Source: Antitrichia curtipendula (taxonomy: Eukaryota > Streptophyta > Bryopsida > Hypnales > Leucodontaceae). From it: DNA of 64,000 nucleotides. Position 1 is the first letter of the stretch. Every line of letters begins with the position of its first letter. Of the stretch, positions 36,555 to 47,830 are shown one piece after another. Made by a program: the position numbers and the translations under genes. Below the pieces are notes generated by a model. That model did not search any database and had not been told where the DNA came from. It worked only from the letters and a program-made list of their open reading frames with translations. The stretch is taken from the NCBI GenBank assembly GCA_951230915.1, contig OX579637.1, forward strand, positions 4,526,001 through 4,590,000, read 5' to 3'.

Positions 36555-38291
36555 CTAAGATGTCGATGCCTGTCCATGCCCCAACACACACTTGAGACAA
36601 ACCCAACGGTCTACTGAGATCTCATCCAAAGGAGGATTCAAACAATCCGTATGCCACCCTGTAGAACAAACATCACACAAAATCATGGTGACAGCACGCT
36701 TGGTGCTGCCACACAATACGCATTTCAGTCCTGCTGAAATCCATGAACTGCTTGAATCGATCCGTCCATCTATATGTGGCAAATGACACGACGCACAATT
36801 CCGTGTGTGATCTTTCCAGATCTTGCCATCACGTCCCTCCAAGAGTTGCACACCAGACTTGAGTACCTCACGCACCAATAGAATAATACGCCCTGCAGTC
36901 ACGTCGAGGGTGGTTGGTGCCGTTTGCTGCAAATAGACATAGTCACTAGGCAGAAAACGTCGCACTTGAGGTCTGTAGCCTCCTCCTTGTACCGTGGCAT
37001 AACGCAGAGTGTCTCTATGCTGCGCAATAGAAAGGTTCTCCAAAGCTATTGGGATCACCCTCTTGTATAATTCCGCACGTTGCTCGCATACTCAAACCCA
37101 CGTATCTGGATCATCCATGTGATTCAGTATCTTGTCTACATCTTGTTTGATTGCCATTGGTAAAACCGGATGGCGTCCAAATAACAAATAATAGGGTGAG
37201 AAAGAAGCCAAAGATGCTTGCTTACTAAATCGATAGCCCATTGCTATCCATGGTAGTTGTAAGTCCCAATCTCCATGATGGCCCTTCTTCAAACTATACT
37301 TGCAAAGTCCCCTCTTAACGGTTTGCACCATGCACTCCGTCAATCCATCTGCTTCGGAATGATCCCCTGAAGTAGTGCAGTGATCAATCATCGCTTATTT
37401 GCACAAGGCTTGAAATTCTCCTAGAAACTCACGCCCTTGGTCAGTCAACACCTCGGTTGGAACTCCAAAGCAACTCAACACTGGGTCCAAGAATGAGTAA
37501 GTGGCCTCTTCACTGAACTTGTCAAGCAACGCCACCAACTCTATCCATTTGGAGAAGTGTTCAATCATCACCAACACATATTTGTTATGTCGTGATGTTA
37601 CTGGTAATGGTCCTGCAAAGTCCAAACTCCACCTATAGCCCAATCCCATGATTGGCAATGGTTGTAGTTGAGGCATCGGGGCATTAAATGATGCCCGCAC
37701 TCTATCACAAACCATGCATCTGGCTACCAACTATTGGACTTGCGTTTGCATGCCTGGCCATCAATAGTGAATCTGTAGCAAGCTGTGAGTTCTTCGCACT
37801 CCAAAGTGCTCCAAGTCCTTGTGTGCATGCATAATTAACTTCACTCTCTCATGAGGCGCCGATACCACCTTCATGTTGCCATCTGGCCATATACGAAGTA
37901 AATGATCCCCCTCCCATACAAACCTCTTGGCTTGTTGTAGGATCCGGTCCTTCTCCTTGGTTGACACTGCGGTTGCTAATTCACCAAGCTTCAAATACTT
38001 CATCACATCTCCATCCTCAAAAATGTCCTTGGCGCCCCCAAACTCTTCACCACCATCCGCATCCATCTTGACCACGATGGCTTCCTTAGTGACATCTCCA
38101 ATCTTTGCCAACAAACTCAAATAGGCGGTAGCATGCCACCCTGGTAACAAATCTTCTCCCTCCTCCAAGTGCCAACAAGCCCCCGTAGAATCCACCTGGC
38201 TAAGACTTGAATTGCGACTCAAACCGTCAACATCCATGTTCACCAAATCGGCATGGTGTACAACTTTGGAGTCATATTTCATCAGCATCAA
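36555..38291 (-). pseudogene. Gypsy integrase with C-terminal PHD finger
   Basis: The N-terminal part shows an HHCC-type zinc region (HKDLEHFGVRRTH, then CMVCDRV). The catalytic core has SLDFAGPL (first Asp), LTDQGREF (second Asp) and GLTECMVQTVKRGL (Glu), giving the D,D,E triad. After an in-frame stop near 37,090 the C-terminal extension ends in a PHD finger at about 36,690-36,570: CVLC, CDVC, WHTDC, WVCLKC, a full C4HC3 set. PHD fingers commonly bind histone H3 tails, so this module may direct integration to chosen chromatin, as chromodomains do in chromoviruses (inference). Several in-frame stops separate the pieces. Confidence 0.85.
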
Positions 38292-38322
38292 GGCCCATCG
38301 TGCAAGCTTACCAGTAAACTTG

Positions 38323-39504
38323 TCACTCTATGAGCCACTTCAACGGTTGGTGGTCTGTCACCAATAAAAATTCATTGCTATATAAATAACAACGGAAGTG
38401 AGCAATGGCCCAAATCGCTGCCAAACACTCTCCTTTGTATGAGCTGTACTGTGCCTCCGCATTGTTGTTGGAGTGATTGGCATAAGCTACTACAAACTCC
38501 TTGCCATCAACGTCCATTTGTGTCAACACTGCGCCAATTCCTAGTGAGCTCCAATCTGTGTGCAATTGGTACGTTCTACCATGAATCGGCCTCCTCAAGA
38601 TAGACGCCGATGATAAACGCTCCTTCAATTGCATGAAGGCGGCCTCTTGCTCATCTAATCACATCCAAGGTTGATCATTCCTTGTCAGCATGGTCAATGG
38701 CTTTGCAATGGCACTAAATGTTTTCACAAACTTCCGATAGTAGTTGCACAACTCCCAAAATGCCCGTAGTGTATTCACATCTTTTGGCCTTGGTATAGAA
38801 ACCATCACTTCCACTTTACTAGCTACCACACCCAATCCACCAAGGTATATCATGTGGCCCAAGTACTCTATACGGTCATAATAAAATTTGTATTTGTTTG
38901 GATGCAATTTTAAGCCATGGCGACTTAGTCTAGCAAAAACCTCCTTCAAGTGAGCTCTATGCTGGTTCTGATTCATGCTATAGACAATGATGTCATCAAT
39001 GTAGCATTTCACAAACTCCAAGCCCGCAAAGATACGGTCCATGACTCTTTAAAACTCAGCAGGTGCGTTTTTCAATCCAAAGGGAAGGAACCTCCACTGA
39101 TACAATCGGTCCTTTCCATCCTCATCAATCCCCCCAAACGCCGTCTTTCCTTTATCACCTTCTCAAATGCCAAGTTGGTGATATCCTGACCGAAGATCCA
39201 AAGTACTAAATACTTCGGCATGGCCGATGGCATCAAAGTTCTCCTCCGGTGTTGGCATTGCATAATGGTCGGACTTCGTGAACTTATTAATTCTCCAATA
39301 ATCCCTACACATCCTTTTCTCGGTCCAATTATTGAAAATATTCTTTTTGGATGGCATAACCATTGCTGATGCATACTCACAGTCAGAAGGCGCTAATTCC
39401 ATCAAACTAGCCTCCAACAACTCCTTAGTTCGGTGTTGGATCATCTTACGCTCTGCCTCACTATACTTGTACGGTTTGCGATAAATGGGTGCATCATCCG
39501 TCAA
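38323..39504 (-). pseudogene. Gypsy reverse transcriptase and RNase H
   Basis: Reverse transcriptase: MCRDYWRINKFT, then FSTLDLRSGYHQLGI, then LPFGLKNAPAEF in a shifted frame, and the catalytic FVKCYIDDIIVYS near 39,010. RNase H: YQLHTDWSSLGIG, KGECLAAIWA and LLVTDHQPLKWL supply Asp, Glu and Asp. A frameshift near 39,165 and in-frame stops (near 39,050, 38,658 and 38,322) inactivate it. It follows the methyltransferase directly on the same strand. Confidence 0.9.
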
Positions 39505-40056
39505 GTTTATACGGACCTATTGTCCCCTAAGGACTCCCAAGTCCTTCAAGCTAAATGCAAAGCAATCCACGTAACTCTTGTTTCTATTCCCCTTCTATTT
39601 CATCCTCCAGGCCTACTAATGGTTTCCAAGTTTCCTTGGTCACCACTTCCTTCCATTCTTCCTTTGAAACAACTCTGTCTACCTTTGGTTGCTATTGCAC
39701 ACCAACTGGAGCAACTTCATCTTGCTCCACACCAGCCATGCCATATCATTCTTCTACTTGGCTCAAGCGCCATAGCTCCTCTATTTGATCCGATGTGTGC
39801 TCCTCAAAGAAAAGCTTCTCTACGTCTTCCTCCAACTCCATCCTTGGCTTAGCCAATTGCTTCCAATTGCTTGAACTTGGCCTTGGAGTTGTGAAAAATG
39901 TGTTGTTTTTCCATGTGTCCCACGGGTGAGCTGCTACGGCGTCTACGCCCCCAACCATCAAGTGTGGACTCCCAGAATTTGATGGTTTCATAGCCTCTTG
40001 CAGCTCGTGGAAACCCAAATGAACATCCAACGTGGAAGCTAATTGCTTTTGCTCAG

Positions 40057-41160
40057 TAGTGACAAGGGACACAATCCACAAAAGACAATTTAAATCCATG
40101 GCCTGACCAATGAGACATCGCCTTTGAAACTCGGTGATGCCAGGTGCCTGAGTGATGCCCGTATGGAATCCCATAGCCTGCTCTCGCTCATCCGCATTGG
40201 GTTCTATCATTTTTCCAGTGCGAGCATCCCACACCAACCCAGGCCCATTGTCCTTGAAGGCATAGGACCTTCAAAAAGTTTACCAATGTTGGTAAAGCTC
40301 TTTGTGGCTCACCCTTGCGATTCTCAACCGCAAGTGGTGCTTGGTCATTGTGATAAACACGCCGTGGTGATCGGTGAGGGTCCAAGATATCTTTCACATA
40401 TACGTTAGGCCAATCAATCCTTGGAATTGCTGCATATAGTAGCTCAGGCGGCGCCAAATAGGTCCACCACAATCGTGGTCTGTGAGCTCTTGAACCGACC
40501 GCCGCTGCATCTATCAATACATGAATTCCAAGCACACTGTGCACATGATGAAGACTTTCAAGCGTGCGGGTCCGAGATGTACCAACCACTGGTACATTCT
40601 CAATGATGTACCCCAGCGGCCACCGCTGGGATGTCTGCACATACCACAATATCTTCACCATGTCATGGAATTTTGAAGAAAGCTTGTCCTTTAATCCATC
40701 CTGGTTGCCAGCCATAGACATACCTTGGCATGGCCATCCCGCGATAACTAGATCCACTGACCCCAATTTAACAATGTCTTGGAGTGATATGAGTGAAATA
40801 TCGCTTGGCAATGCAGAAAATGCGGTCGTAATAGCGCCCTTGTTCAACAACAATGGAAATGCGCGACATAATCGCCGGGCATGACGCTTGGCTACTTGCC
40901 GTGCCATGTCATCGTTATCCACATAAACATAACGCTTCACCTTCAATGCCCGCCTGCAATACAGCTGCCAACCCGGTGCCAATGCCACCAAACAATTCCA
41001 AAAGAATTATTCCTTCTTCTGGTGGTTTCCACCGGATCGTTGAAGTGTCCAAAGGAGGGCCTTCACTGTCCTTGCCTGCCACCACTTCATCTTCTTTTGG
41101 TAACAACAATTGTTGCCACACCTCCTGGATAACTTTGCTGGCAGAGTTTTGCAAACCCAC
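40057..41160 (-). pseudogene. C5-cytosine DNA methyltransferase domain of the gypsy polyprotein
   Basis: The ordered motifs of 5-methylcytosine methyltransferases are present. Motif I: LLELFGGIGTGLAAVL near 41,010. Motif II region: YVYVDNDD. Motif IV: DLVIAGWPCQGMSMAG, with the catalytic Cys codon near 40,730. Motif VI: YIIENVP near 40,600. Motif VIII: AAAVGSRAHRPRLWW near 40,480. Motifs IX-X after a frameshift: QAMGFHTGIT and RRCLIGQAMDLNCLL, ending near 40,057. The domain is about 318 residues, compact, without regulatory domains, and looks closest to the de novo (DNMT3-like) type by eye. One-nucleotide shifts near 40,965 and 40,240 break this copy. The catalytic residues are intact, so the loss looks recent. 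Confidence 0.85.
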
Positions 41161-43078
41161 GGTAGTCTTCTATGTCGGGTTAGTACAACTCGCCCCCAGC
41201 GTCTTCATCCTCATGATGATGTGATTTGGTGAAATCTATTGAAGTTGCAACAAGAGGATCTTTGAAATCCTCCTTAAACCATGGTTGTTTCTCACCCTGA
41301 AGCCTAGCAAAACAATAGAGATCAACCAAATTGCCGATAAGAACTCGTATAAAACAAGCTGGCAGCTGAGCTCTACGCCCATTTCATGCTTGCCATCCCG
41401 GTCTATAGTATGCTGTCTCTTTCCAGAATTCCAAGGTGAAGCCCATAGGGATAACACCATAGCCCCAACCAAGACGTCATACGACTTGGCCTCCGTGACT
41501 ATGGCCTTCACCTTCATGAAGCTAGCATTCTCCACATCATCATGCACTGTAAGAAAACCGCGTTTTTTCCTGTGTTTTCCTTTAACGCGCGATGTTTTTT
41601 GTGACGTCAACGCGTTTTTTTTTTACATCCACTTGTTTTCAAAAAACACGAGAAAAAATGCGCGTTTTTGCGTGACGTTCATTGTGACACAGTTGCAAAA
41701 AACAACATCCAGATGAATGTCAATTCCGATGCATTGCTCAAAGTTATGTCTAAAATAACATTAGGTCTGTTTTTTGTGACGTCAAAAAAAATAAAGATTG
41801 CCACGTCAGCAAACAAATTTTTTGGCTATGGATGAATTAGTGAAATTAATATGGTCAATGCTAAAATGTTGACCAAATTTAAAAAAATTTAAGAAAAAGG
41901 CAACCACGTGGCATATTTTGAAAAAAAAGAAGTGGATGGATGTGCACAATGGATGAAGAAAAGGAGTTCTTTATACTAATGGGGTGGTAGGAGGATTGAC
42001 AAACTATATGGGATAAGTAAAAAAGAAGTGTCATCATTGCAGAATGTCAAAAACAACGTCAGCATGACATCAACAACAACATCCTTGCAAAATGTCAAAA
42101 ACAACGTTAGGAAAATGTCAAAAACAACGTCAAGAAAATGTCAATTACAACGTCAGCATGTCAAAAACAACATCCAAAGTCATGTTCCTTGTTCAAATTA
42201 TCCCATATCTTTTGTCACACCTTAGACAACCATGGATTTAGTATAAATAAATCTTCTCTACCCTTCAGTTTTACATTCAATGAAGTAATTCATTCATTCG
42301 GCCATCTTAAGGTAAAAGGGTAAGTTTTTTTTCTCTTATTGAATTCAGTAATTTTGTTTGTTCATTTTAATTTTAATTAATTTTAATTAATTATTGTCAA
42401 TTTACTTTGCTATAATCTGTTCCGGTTGATGTCCAAAAAAACATCAAAAATGATGTCAAAATCGATGTCAAAATCGATGTTTGAAAAAACATAGTCAAAA
42501 ATTTTAAATGTTTTGAAAGTATGCTGATGTGGCATGCTATGTCACTTTTCTTCTGAGTCCACGTCAGATTTCCGAGGGGTCCACGTCAGAGGACACGTCA
42601 TGGATGAAAAGTGATCCTACGAGTCGCTATTCGCTGACATGGCATGCCTATGCTAAAATTTCGACGTCAAGATTGACGCGCGTCAAAAAACGCGTTTTTT
42701 GGTTTGACGCAGCGCCAAGCCCACGTTCATGGCCACGTTTTTGGCTTGTCCATTTTGACGGATTTTTTAGCACATCACAGTTGACATCAGCGCGTCCAAA
42801 AAAACGTCAATTTTGACATTTTTTTTTCCTGCGTTTTCTTATAGTGATGGCGCAAACGTAATGTCATTTCGCCCCTTGTGATGCCACTTGCTTGCTCCGT
42901 TCCTCCCATAGAAGTACTAATTGTCCACGGGCACGTTTCCAACGTATCCTTGGTCAAACCCAAGCCTTCAATTGCTGACTTTCCTAGCATTAAAGGTTAT
43001 GCACCGGAATCCAATGGAACCCGTCGAGGTGCAAAAACTCTCCCTTTGGGCCTAACCAATTGGAACTTGGAAGATGCC
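41161..43078 (-). pseudogene. Gypsy aspartic protease region, interrupted by a CACTA-type element
   Basis: The frame FQLVRPKGRVFAPRRV leads to PLDSGA (codons at about 43,001-43,012), the active-site DSGA of retroviral-type proteases, followed at once by an in-frame TAA. The frame then continues through LMLGKSAIEGLGL. It is cut at 42,846, resumes at 41,545 as DDVENASFMKVKAI and SYDVLVGAMVL, and runs towards the methyltransferase. A one-base shift separates it from the gag end across element B copy 1. Confidence 0.65.
41546..42846. mobile_element. CACTA-type non-autonomous element, ATG target duplication
   Basis: Left end CACTGTAAGAAAACCGCG and right end reverse-complementing to CACTATAAGAAAACGCAGG. 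Triplets ATG flank both sides (41,543-41,545 and 42,847-42,849). The interior has many AACGTCA/TGACGTT and ACGCGTTTTTT motifs and a run of short tandem units AATGTCAAAAACAACGTC near 42,045-42,170. No transposase. It lies inside the gypsy protease. Confidence 0.85.
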
Positions 43079-45660
43079 CTGAGTGTCACAACACGGAAAT
43101 CTAATTTCCGTATAGATAGGGTAGAATAGATGGAATAGATAGAGAAATTTTAAATCTTTTTGTTTGAGAAATGGTAGTTGTCTACCGGAAGAGCTTACAT
43201 TTAGAATAAGCCTCCATCCAGAAACTAGTTTCCGATCCGGTCAGGATAGGGTTTTCGGAAATGGACCGGAACGCCGCCACCTACGGACTAGGAATCCAGC
43301 CTACAAGGCTAGGGGACGTGCCTCGGGAACAGAACCCTAATCCTGTTCCAATCCGAGAACTGGCGGCGCTGTTTCTACTATTTAAGGGCTACCACTGGCC
43401 CGTCTCTCTTCACTTGTTGTTTTCTTTCCAAGCTCTTCACGCGTAGATAGTTGAGAGAAAGTCTGGTGAGAGTGCGGTTACGGATAGAGAGAGGTGAGGC
43501 CAGATTAGAAATTAGTTTTACGGATTTCAAATGGCGGAAAGTAGTAATCCGCGAGCCGCAAGGGTGTCGGTCGTCGCCCGGATGGTCTATCCGGTGATAC
43601 CGAATGACCCAGAGATTCGTAAGGAGTTAGAAGAGGATCTGAGACGGATGGGATGCGTAGGACTCATAGAGAGGCCCTAGAATCTGAAGAAGGATAAGCT
43701 GATTTAGGAGTTGATTGACGGAACAGCAAATCAGTATGAGCTGACTGTGAGAGGGCAGAGGAAGGGATGGACGGAAGACTTATGGGCGGAGGTGTATCAG
43801 TTCCAAAAGTTTGGGGACGGCCTGGCTTCAAGGGCGGATAAGTTTGCGACAGGGAAATTCCGGAATCCGCTTAACGCTAAGGAGGGCTATGCGATCGCAG
43901 AATGCATCAACGAACGACACCGGCGGATATTGGAATTTATGATTCTGATACTCTATCCGGAAAAGCCGATCTGGGTCACCATGATAGTAGCCAATACCAT
44001 CTTCGGAAGCATGGAGGAAAGGGCGGTGAACTGGAGGAGGGTTATCGCAACAGTGGTCACCAAATTGGCGGACCACGTCACCAAGGGCAAGTACAGCCCG
44101 ATCTGCCCCTACCTGTTCCACCTGTACCATCACGGAGATGTATTGACGCCGGACGAGACCCTCATTTATGAAACAGGATGTGAAATCTTCAAGTACGGAT
44201 TGATGAACAAGGTCCAGGAGGAGGCTCCAGTTTTGGAAGAGGAAGAGGAGGAACTCGAGGAGGACCGGATCAGACGGAGAGGAACCAAGAGGAAATCCAC
44301 GGATCCGGGTTCCAGGGGGAAGCAGCCTGAGGTAGATCCTGTAGAGTCAAGCCGAGTTCCGGATGAGGGAAGAACATCCGGCAAGGAGTTCTTTGACGTC
44401 GGAGACCAATGGATGGTACAGGCGCGACTCCTACATGTAAGGACGACCGCATTCATCCAGGAGGTTGCGGACGAACTGAAGGTTCCGCTCGAGGAGATTA
44501 TTGATGAGATTCGACGAAGGCCGGATTCGGATACGATCCGCCAGAAAGACGAGGAGATCCGGAGCCTAAAGAAGACCCGGGACGAGTTCCAAGCTCGGAC
44601 TAGTTGGGCAAATCGAAGGGAAGTGTTCATTGGCGAGACGGAACGAGAAGGACGCCCTCAACATGGTCCGCAGCTTACAGTCCCTTGTCACCCAACCAGC
44701 GGATTTGGTGAACAAGGCGGCCCTCTACGACGTGCAATTGGTCACGGATGGGCACATCACCGGATCGAAGGTGGTAATGATCCTGATGGACTTCCAAACG
44801 AGGATGGAGAGGGTCTTGAAGGAGATGCAAGCGTTGGTGGCTCAGGTGGATCTGGAACATGCGATGAATTTCTCGTCTTTTACGGATCTGTTTACCAATC
44901 CGTATCTTCAGACTCCGGTGAAGCATTTGGACGAGAGCTCCATCCGTTCGAAGCCGGAAGGTCTGGGATCGTTACTAAAGCCACACGAGATTCCGCAGGG
45001 GTGGTTGGCACAGCGGAGTCAGATCGCTACGAAGGTTCCGGCCCAACAATAGAATACTCCGGCTCAAGCAGAAACACCAGTTCAGGCGGAAACCCCTGCA
45101 CCAGTACAGATCGGAACTTCAGATTCCGTAAATCCAACGCAATCGATACTGCAAAACAACCTCATTGAGCGGATGGGGGCAGTGGCCAATCCGGCTTGGA
45201 CAAGTCCCCAAGATTTTGTTCATATGCGGGAGATGGATGCACCAGAAGCCGAAGCACCGAGGGAGAGAGAAGCGCCCATCGACCTGGACGAGTTGGAGGA
45301 TGTGAACGAGATCGTAGATTCGGACAAGGACGACTTCAAATCCGGATCTATGACGAAAACAAACGAAGACCTTCCGCCCCCTCCCAGGAAGATTCAGACC
45401 CGAGCGGCGGTCTGGTCAACTCCTGTCAAGACCAATCCAAAGGAAGCTGCAAATCAAGGTGGAACACTAGTAGAAAAAAACAGTGCCCAAATCAGCAAAA
45501 ATCAACAGAAAAGTGTTGATTTTTTTTGTTGATTTAGACGAGTTAATTTGGGTACTTTTTAACACAAAACTGTTGATTTTTTGGTTAGTTTTTTGTTAGT
45601 TTGGGCACTAAAATTTCCTTTGAAAATCAATTCTTTTATAAATTACACCAATAAAAAGGT

Positions 45661-45880
45661 TGCCACGTGGGCAGCCCCCAAATGGGCTGCCATGTAGGCA
45701 CCGCCACGCAGGCAGTCCCAAAATGGGTTGCCATGCAGGCAGCCGCCACGCGAGCAGTCCCAAACGGGCTGCCACGCAAACAGCCGCCACGCAGGCAATC
45801 CCAAACGGGTTGCCACGTGGCAATGCCACGCGAGCAGCCTCCAAATGGACTACCACGCAGGCAGCTCGCCACGTGGCACC
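45661..45880. repeat. GC-rich tandem repeat of about 42 bp
   Basis: About five degenerate units containing GCCACGCAGGCAGCCGCC and CCCAAACGGGCTGC. It lies inside the CACTA-type element and is far richer in GC than its surroundings. Immediately right of it, 45,903-45,943 forms a hairpin with arms GTTTGAACCTTGCACC and its complement. Confidence 0.75.
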
Positions 45881-46033
45881 CCATTTCGAGGCGCCGGCAA
45901 GGTTTGAACCTTGCACCTCACACTTGGGGTGCAAGGTTCAAACCAATGCACCATGCATACACATGCATGTGTGCATGTGGATTTTGTTTTATTTTATCTA
46001 GTTAAAGTATTTTTTTTTTCATTTTTTTGTTAA

Positions 46034-46385
46034 AAACAGCAGATTTTGGAGGCCATTTCAGCATAGAAAAACAACTTGTTTCTTAAAACTTAGATCTAAG
46101 AAAAGTTGTTATATACATGTATCTTTCATCTCCAAAAATCCGTTTGCAATTCTAAGTCTCCAATCAAAAGTTATGACTGAATTTCAGAGAGGGTCTTTCA
46201 TAATGTCAAAAAAAATTCAATGGAAACCCTCTCTGAAATTCAGTCATAACTTTTGATTGGAGACTTAAAATTGCAAACGGATTTTTGGAGATGAAAGATA
46301 CTTGTATATACCAACTTTTCTTAGTCCAAAATTTTAAAAAATAAAGTTGTTTTGCTATGCCTAAATGGTCTTTGAAGTCTGCTGA
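46034..46385. repeat. Long inverted repeat (hairpin) inside the CACTA-type element
   Basis: Arms of about 150 bp. The left arm has ATCTCCAAAAATCCGTTTGC and TCATAACT-type segments, and the right arm carries their complements around ACTTTTGATTGGAGAC and GGATTTTTGGAGATG. The centre is near 46,205. Related phrases occur in the element at 25,378-27,997. Confidence 0.8.
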
Positions 46386-47830
46386 CTTTGAAAATTATCA
46401 AATTGGGAATGATTTGTTTATTTATTCCAAAAACAAACCATTTATAGAACACTAACTATGATGATTTATACATTTTTTCAAATAAAAAAATTTACTTTAG
46501 AATTTTTTAGTCAAAATTAACAAAAAAGTGTTGATTTTTTGTTAATTTAAAAATGCAGGATCCAAATTAACAAAAAAATTTGTTGACTTGGGCAGTTTTT
46601 ACTAAAATCAACAGAAAATTTTAAAAATGGACGATGCAGTATCCAAATTAACAAAAATTTGTTGATGTTTTGTTAATTTTGGCACTGTTTTTGTACTAGT
46701 GGAAGCAGTTCGAAGAAGATGCGCCGCGGGAAGTAAATAGGACGGATAGTTAGGTATTTGAGTTTTTCTGTTTTCGGAACGGATTTTCCGTATGTAGGCC
46801 CGTTTCCGGATTTTTAGAGATAGTTTTGGCGCACCGGATATCTCGGATGCGTCGGCAGTTGGTCACCGGGATTTTTGGCCCTTTTTTCCCTTTTTGTGTT
46901 AGTTTTAAATGGTGGGCAGGATTGTTGCCCATTCATTCCATCCTTATGCAATTTCAATTATCATTTCATCTTCCTTACTTTGATCTGAGCCACTTAGTGG
47001 ACTTTTCATGCTCTAAGTATTATTTGGAGGACTTGGGCGGTGTGTTTGTGTGTTTTGAGAGTTGTGAGGAACCGGGAAGGAGGAATCCGGATTCATGATT
47101 GTTTGGAGTGAGACAGTAAAGGAGGATCTGTGACGGAGTTAGATCAGATCCATAGGACTTGAGCATTTAGAATCTTTAAACTACTGGAACGGTAATCTGA
47201 TTGGAGTGGTGAGGGTGAGGTTCCGGAACTAGAAGTGGTTCTGTGCGGAGTTAAGCAGCCGCCAAGGGGAAAACCCCTGCTTACCGGAAGATCTACCAAC
47301 TGCAGTATCAACTACTTTCTCATAGATTTTCTCTTATGTTGAATTCGGATAATTATGCATCTGTCATTGTAGTGGAGAGGAGAGACCAGCTTCCTGGGTG
47401 ACCTGCTTCCTGGATAGGCCATCCGGAAAGTCGTGAGGAGACGGAAACCTACTTCGTAGCAACATTTAGATCTGTCGAGTGTCTTGGGTTGTTTTGTAGG
47501 TGTTAGAGTGTGTGACTAATAAGTGGTGGAGTCCCTATCCCTTTAAAGAGTAAAAGCTGACCCCCTGAAGGTAAAACAGGAGTACAACAAACCAAAGAGT
47601 GATTGTATCCGGATTCCGGAAGAGGACGGATCCGGATTAGAATCCGGAAAGAAGTAAGTTCCGGAAAAAGGAAAGAGAGGTTTTGGGTTCCCTTAGGGTG
47701 TTTTAGAGATAATCCGGACAAATCTAAATTCATAGCAACATAGTAGAGTTCCTGGGACGATATTCCGTGTCATCTAACCACAATTGTGTATTAAAGGTGT
47801 TTACTTCTAGATTACGCGTACGACACTGAG

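Larger units (their letters stand above)
45465..46701. mobile_element. CACTA-type non-autonomous element, GAA target duplication
   Basis: Left end CACTAGTAGAAAAAAACAGTG and right end reverse-complementing to CACTAGTACAAAAACAGTG. GAA flanks both sides (45,462-45,464 and 46,702-46,704). Subterminal TGTTGATT/AATTAACA motifs recur at both ends. It contains a GC-rich tandem repeat and a long hairpin. It is nested in the 3' part of the element B gag-like gene. Confidence 0.9.
43531..46740 (+). pseudogene. Element B gag-like protein, copy 1
   Basis: Starts at the ATG at 43,531 (MAESSNPRAARVS). Two in-frame TAG codons near 43,680 and 43,705 precede the long open part. Conserved blocks with the other copies: NQYELTVRGQRKGWTEDLWA, ASRADKFATGKFRNP, YPEKPIWVTM, IVANTIFGSMEER, SPICPYLFHLYHHGDVL. 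An acidic/Arg-rich linker and a long charged coiled coil follow. A one-base shift near 44,620 moves the frame to ARRNEKDALNMVRSL and the C-terminal acidic tail. The tail is cut by the CACTA-type element at 45,465 and ends just after 46,701. It has no zinc knuckle and no enzymatic motif. The helical N-terminal domain plus coiled coil suggest a structural, capsid-like protein (inference). Confidence 0.6.
43084..47825 (+). mobile_element. Element B copy 1, CTGAG target duplication
   Basis: Begins TGTCACAACACGG and ends CGTACGACA, flanked by CTGAG on both sides (43,079-43,083 and 47,826-47,830). TG...CA ends with a 5-bp duplication are typical of retroviral-type integration, yet no long terminal repeat pair and no protease, reverse transcriptase or integrase is present. 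Subtracting the nested CACTA-type element leaves about 3.5 kb, close to copy 2 (3,459 bp). A gag-like gene lies in the 5' half, and the 3' half is non-coding and well conserved between copies. It could be a giant solo terminal repeat or a non-autonomous element. Confidence 0.8.

Noticed and set aside
44166..44630. Ser-rich minus-strand frame, and similar frames at 51,764-52,165 and 51,981-52,820
   Set aside because: They are antisense shadows of the charged element B gag-like gene.
45903..45943. Hairpin with a tRNA-like GGTTCAAACC segment
   Set aside because: No acceptor stem, D arm or anticodon arm fits. It is a simple inverted repeat inside a MITE.
45608..46005. Cys/Ala/Trp-rich frames on both strands
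   Set aside because: Artefacts of the 42-bp GC-rich tandem repeat.
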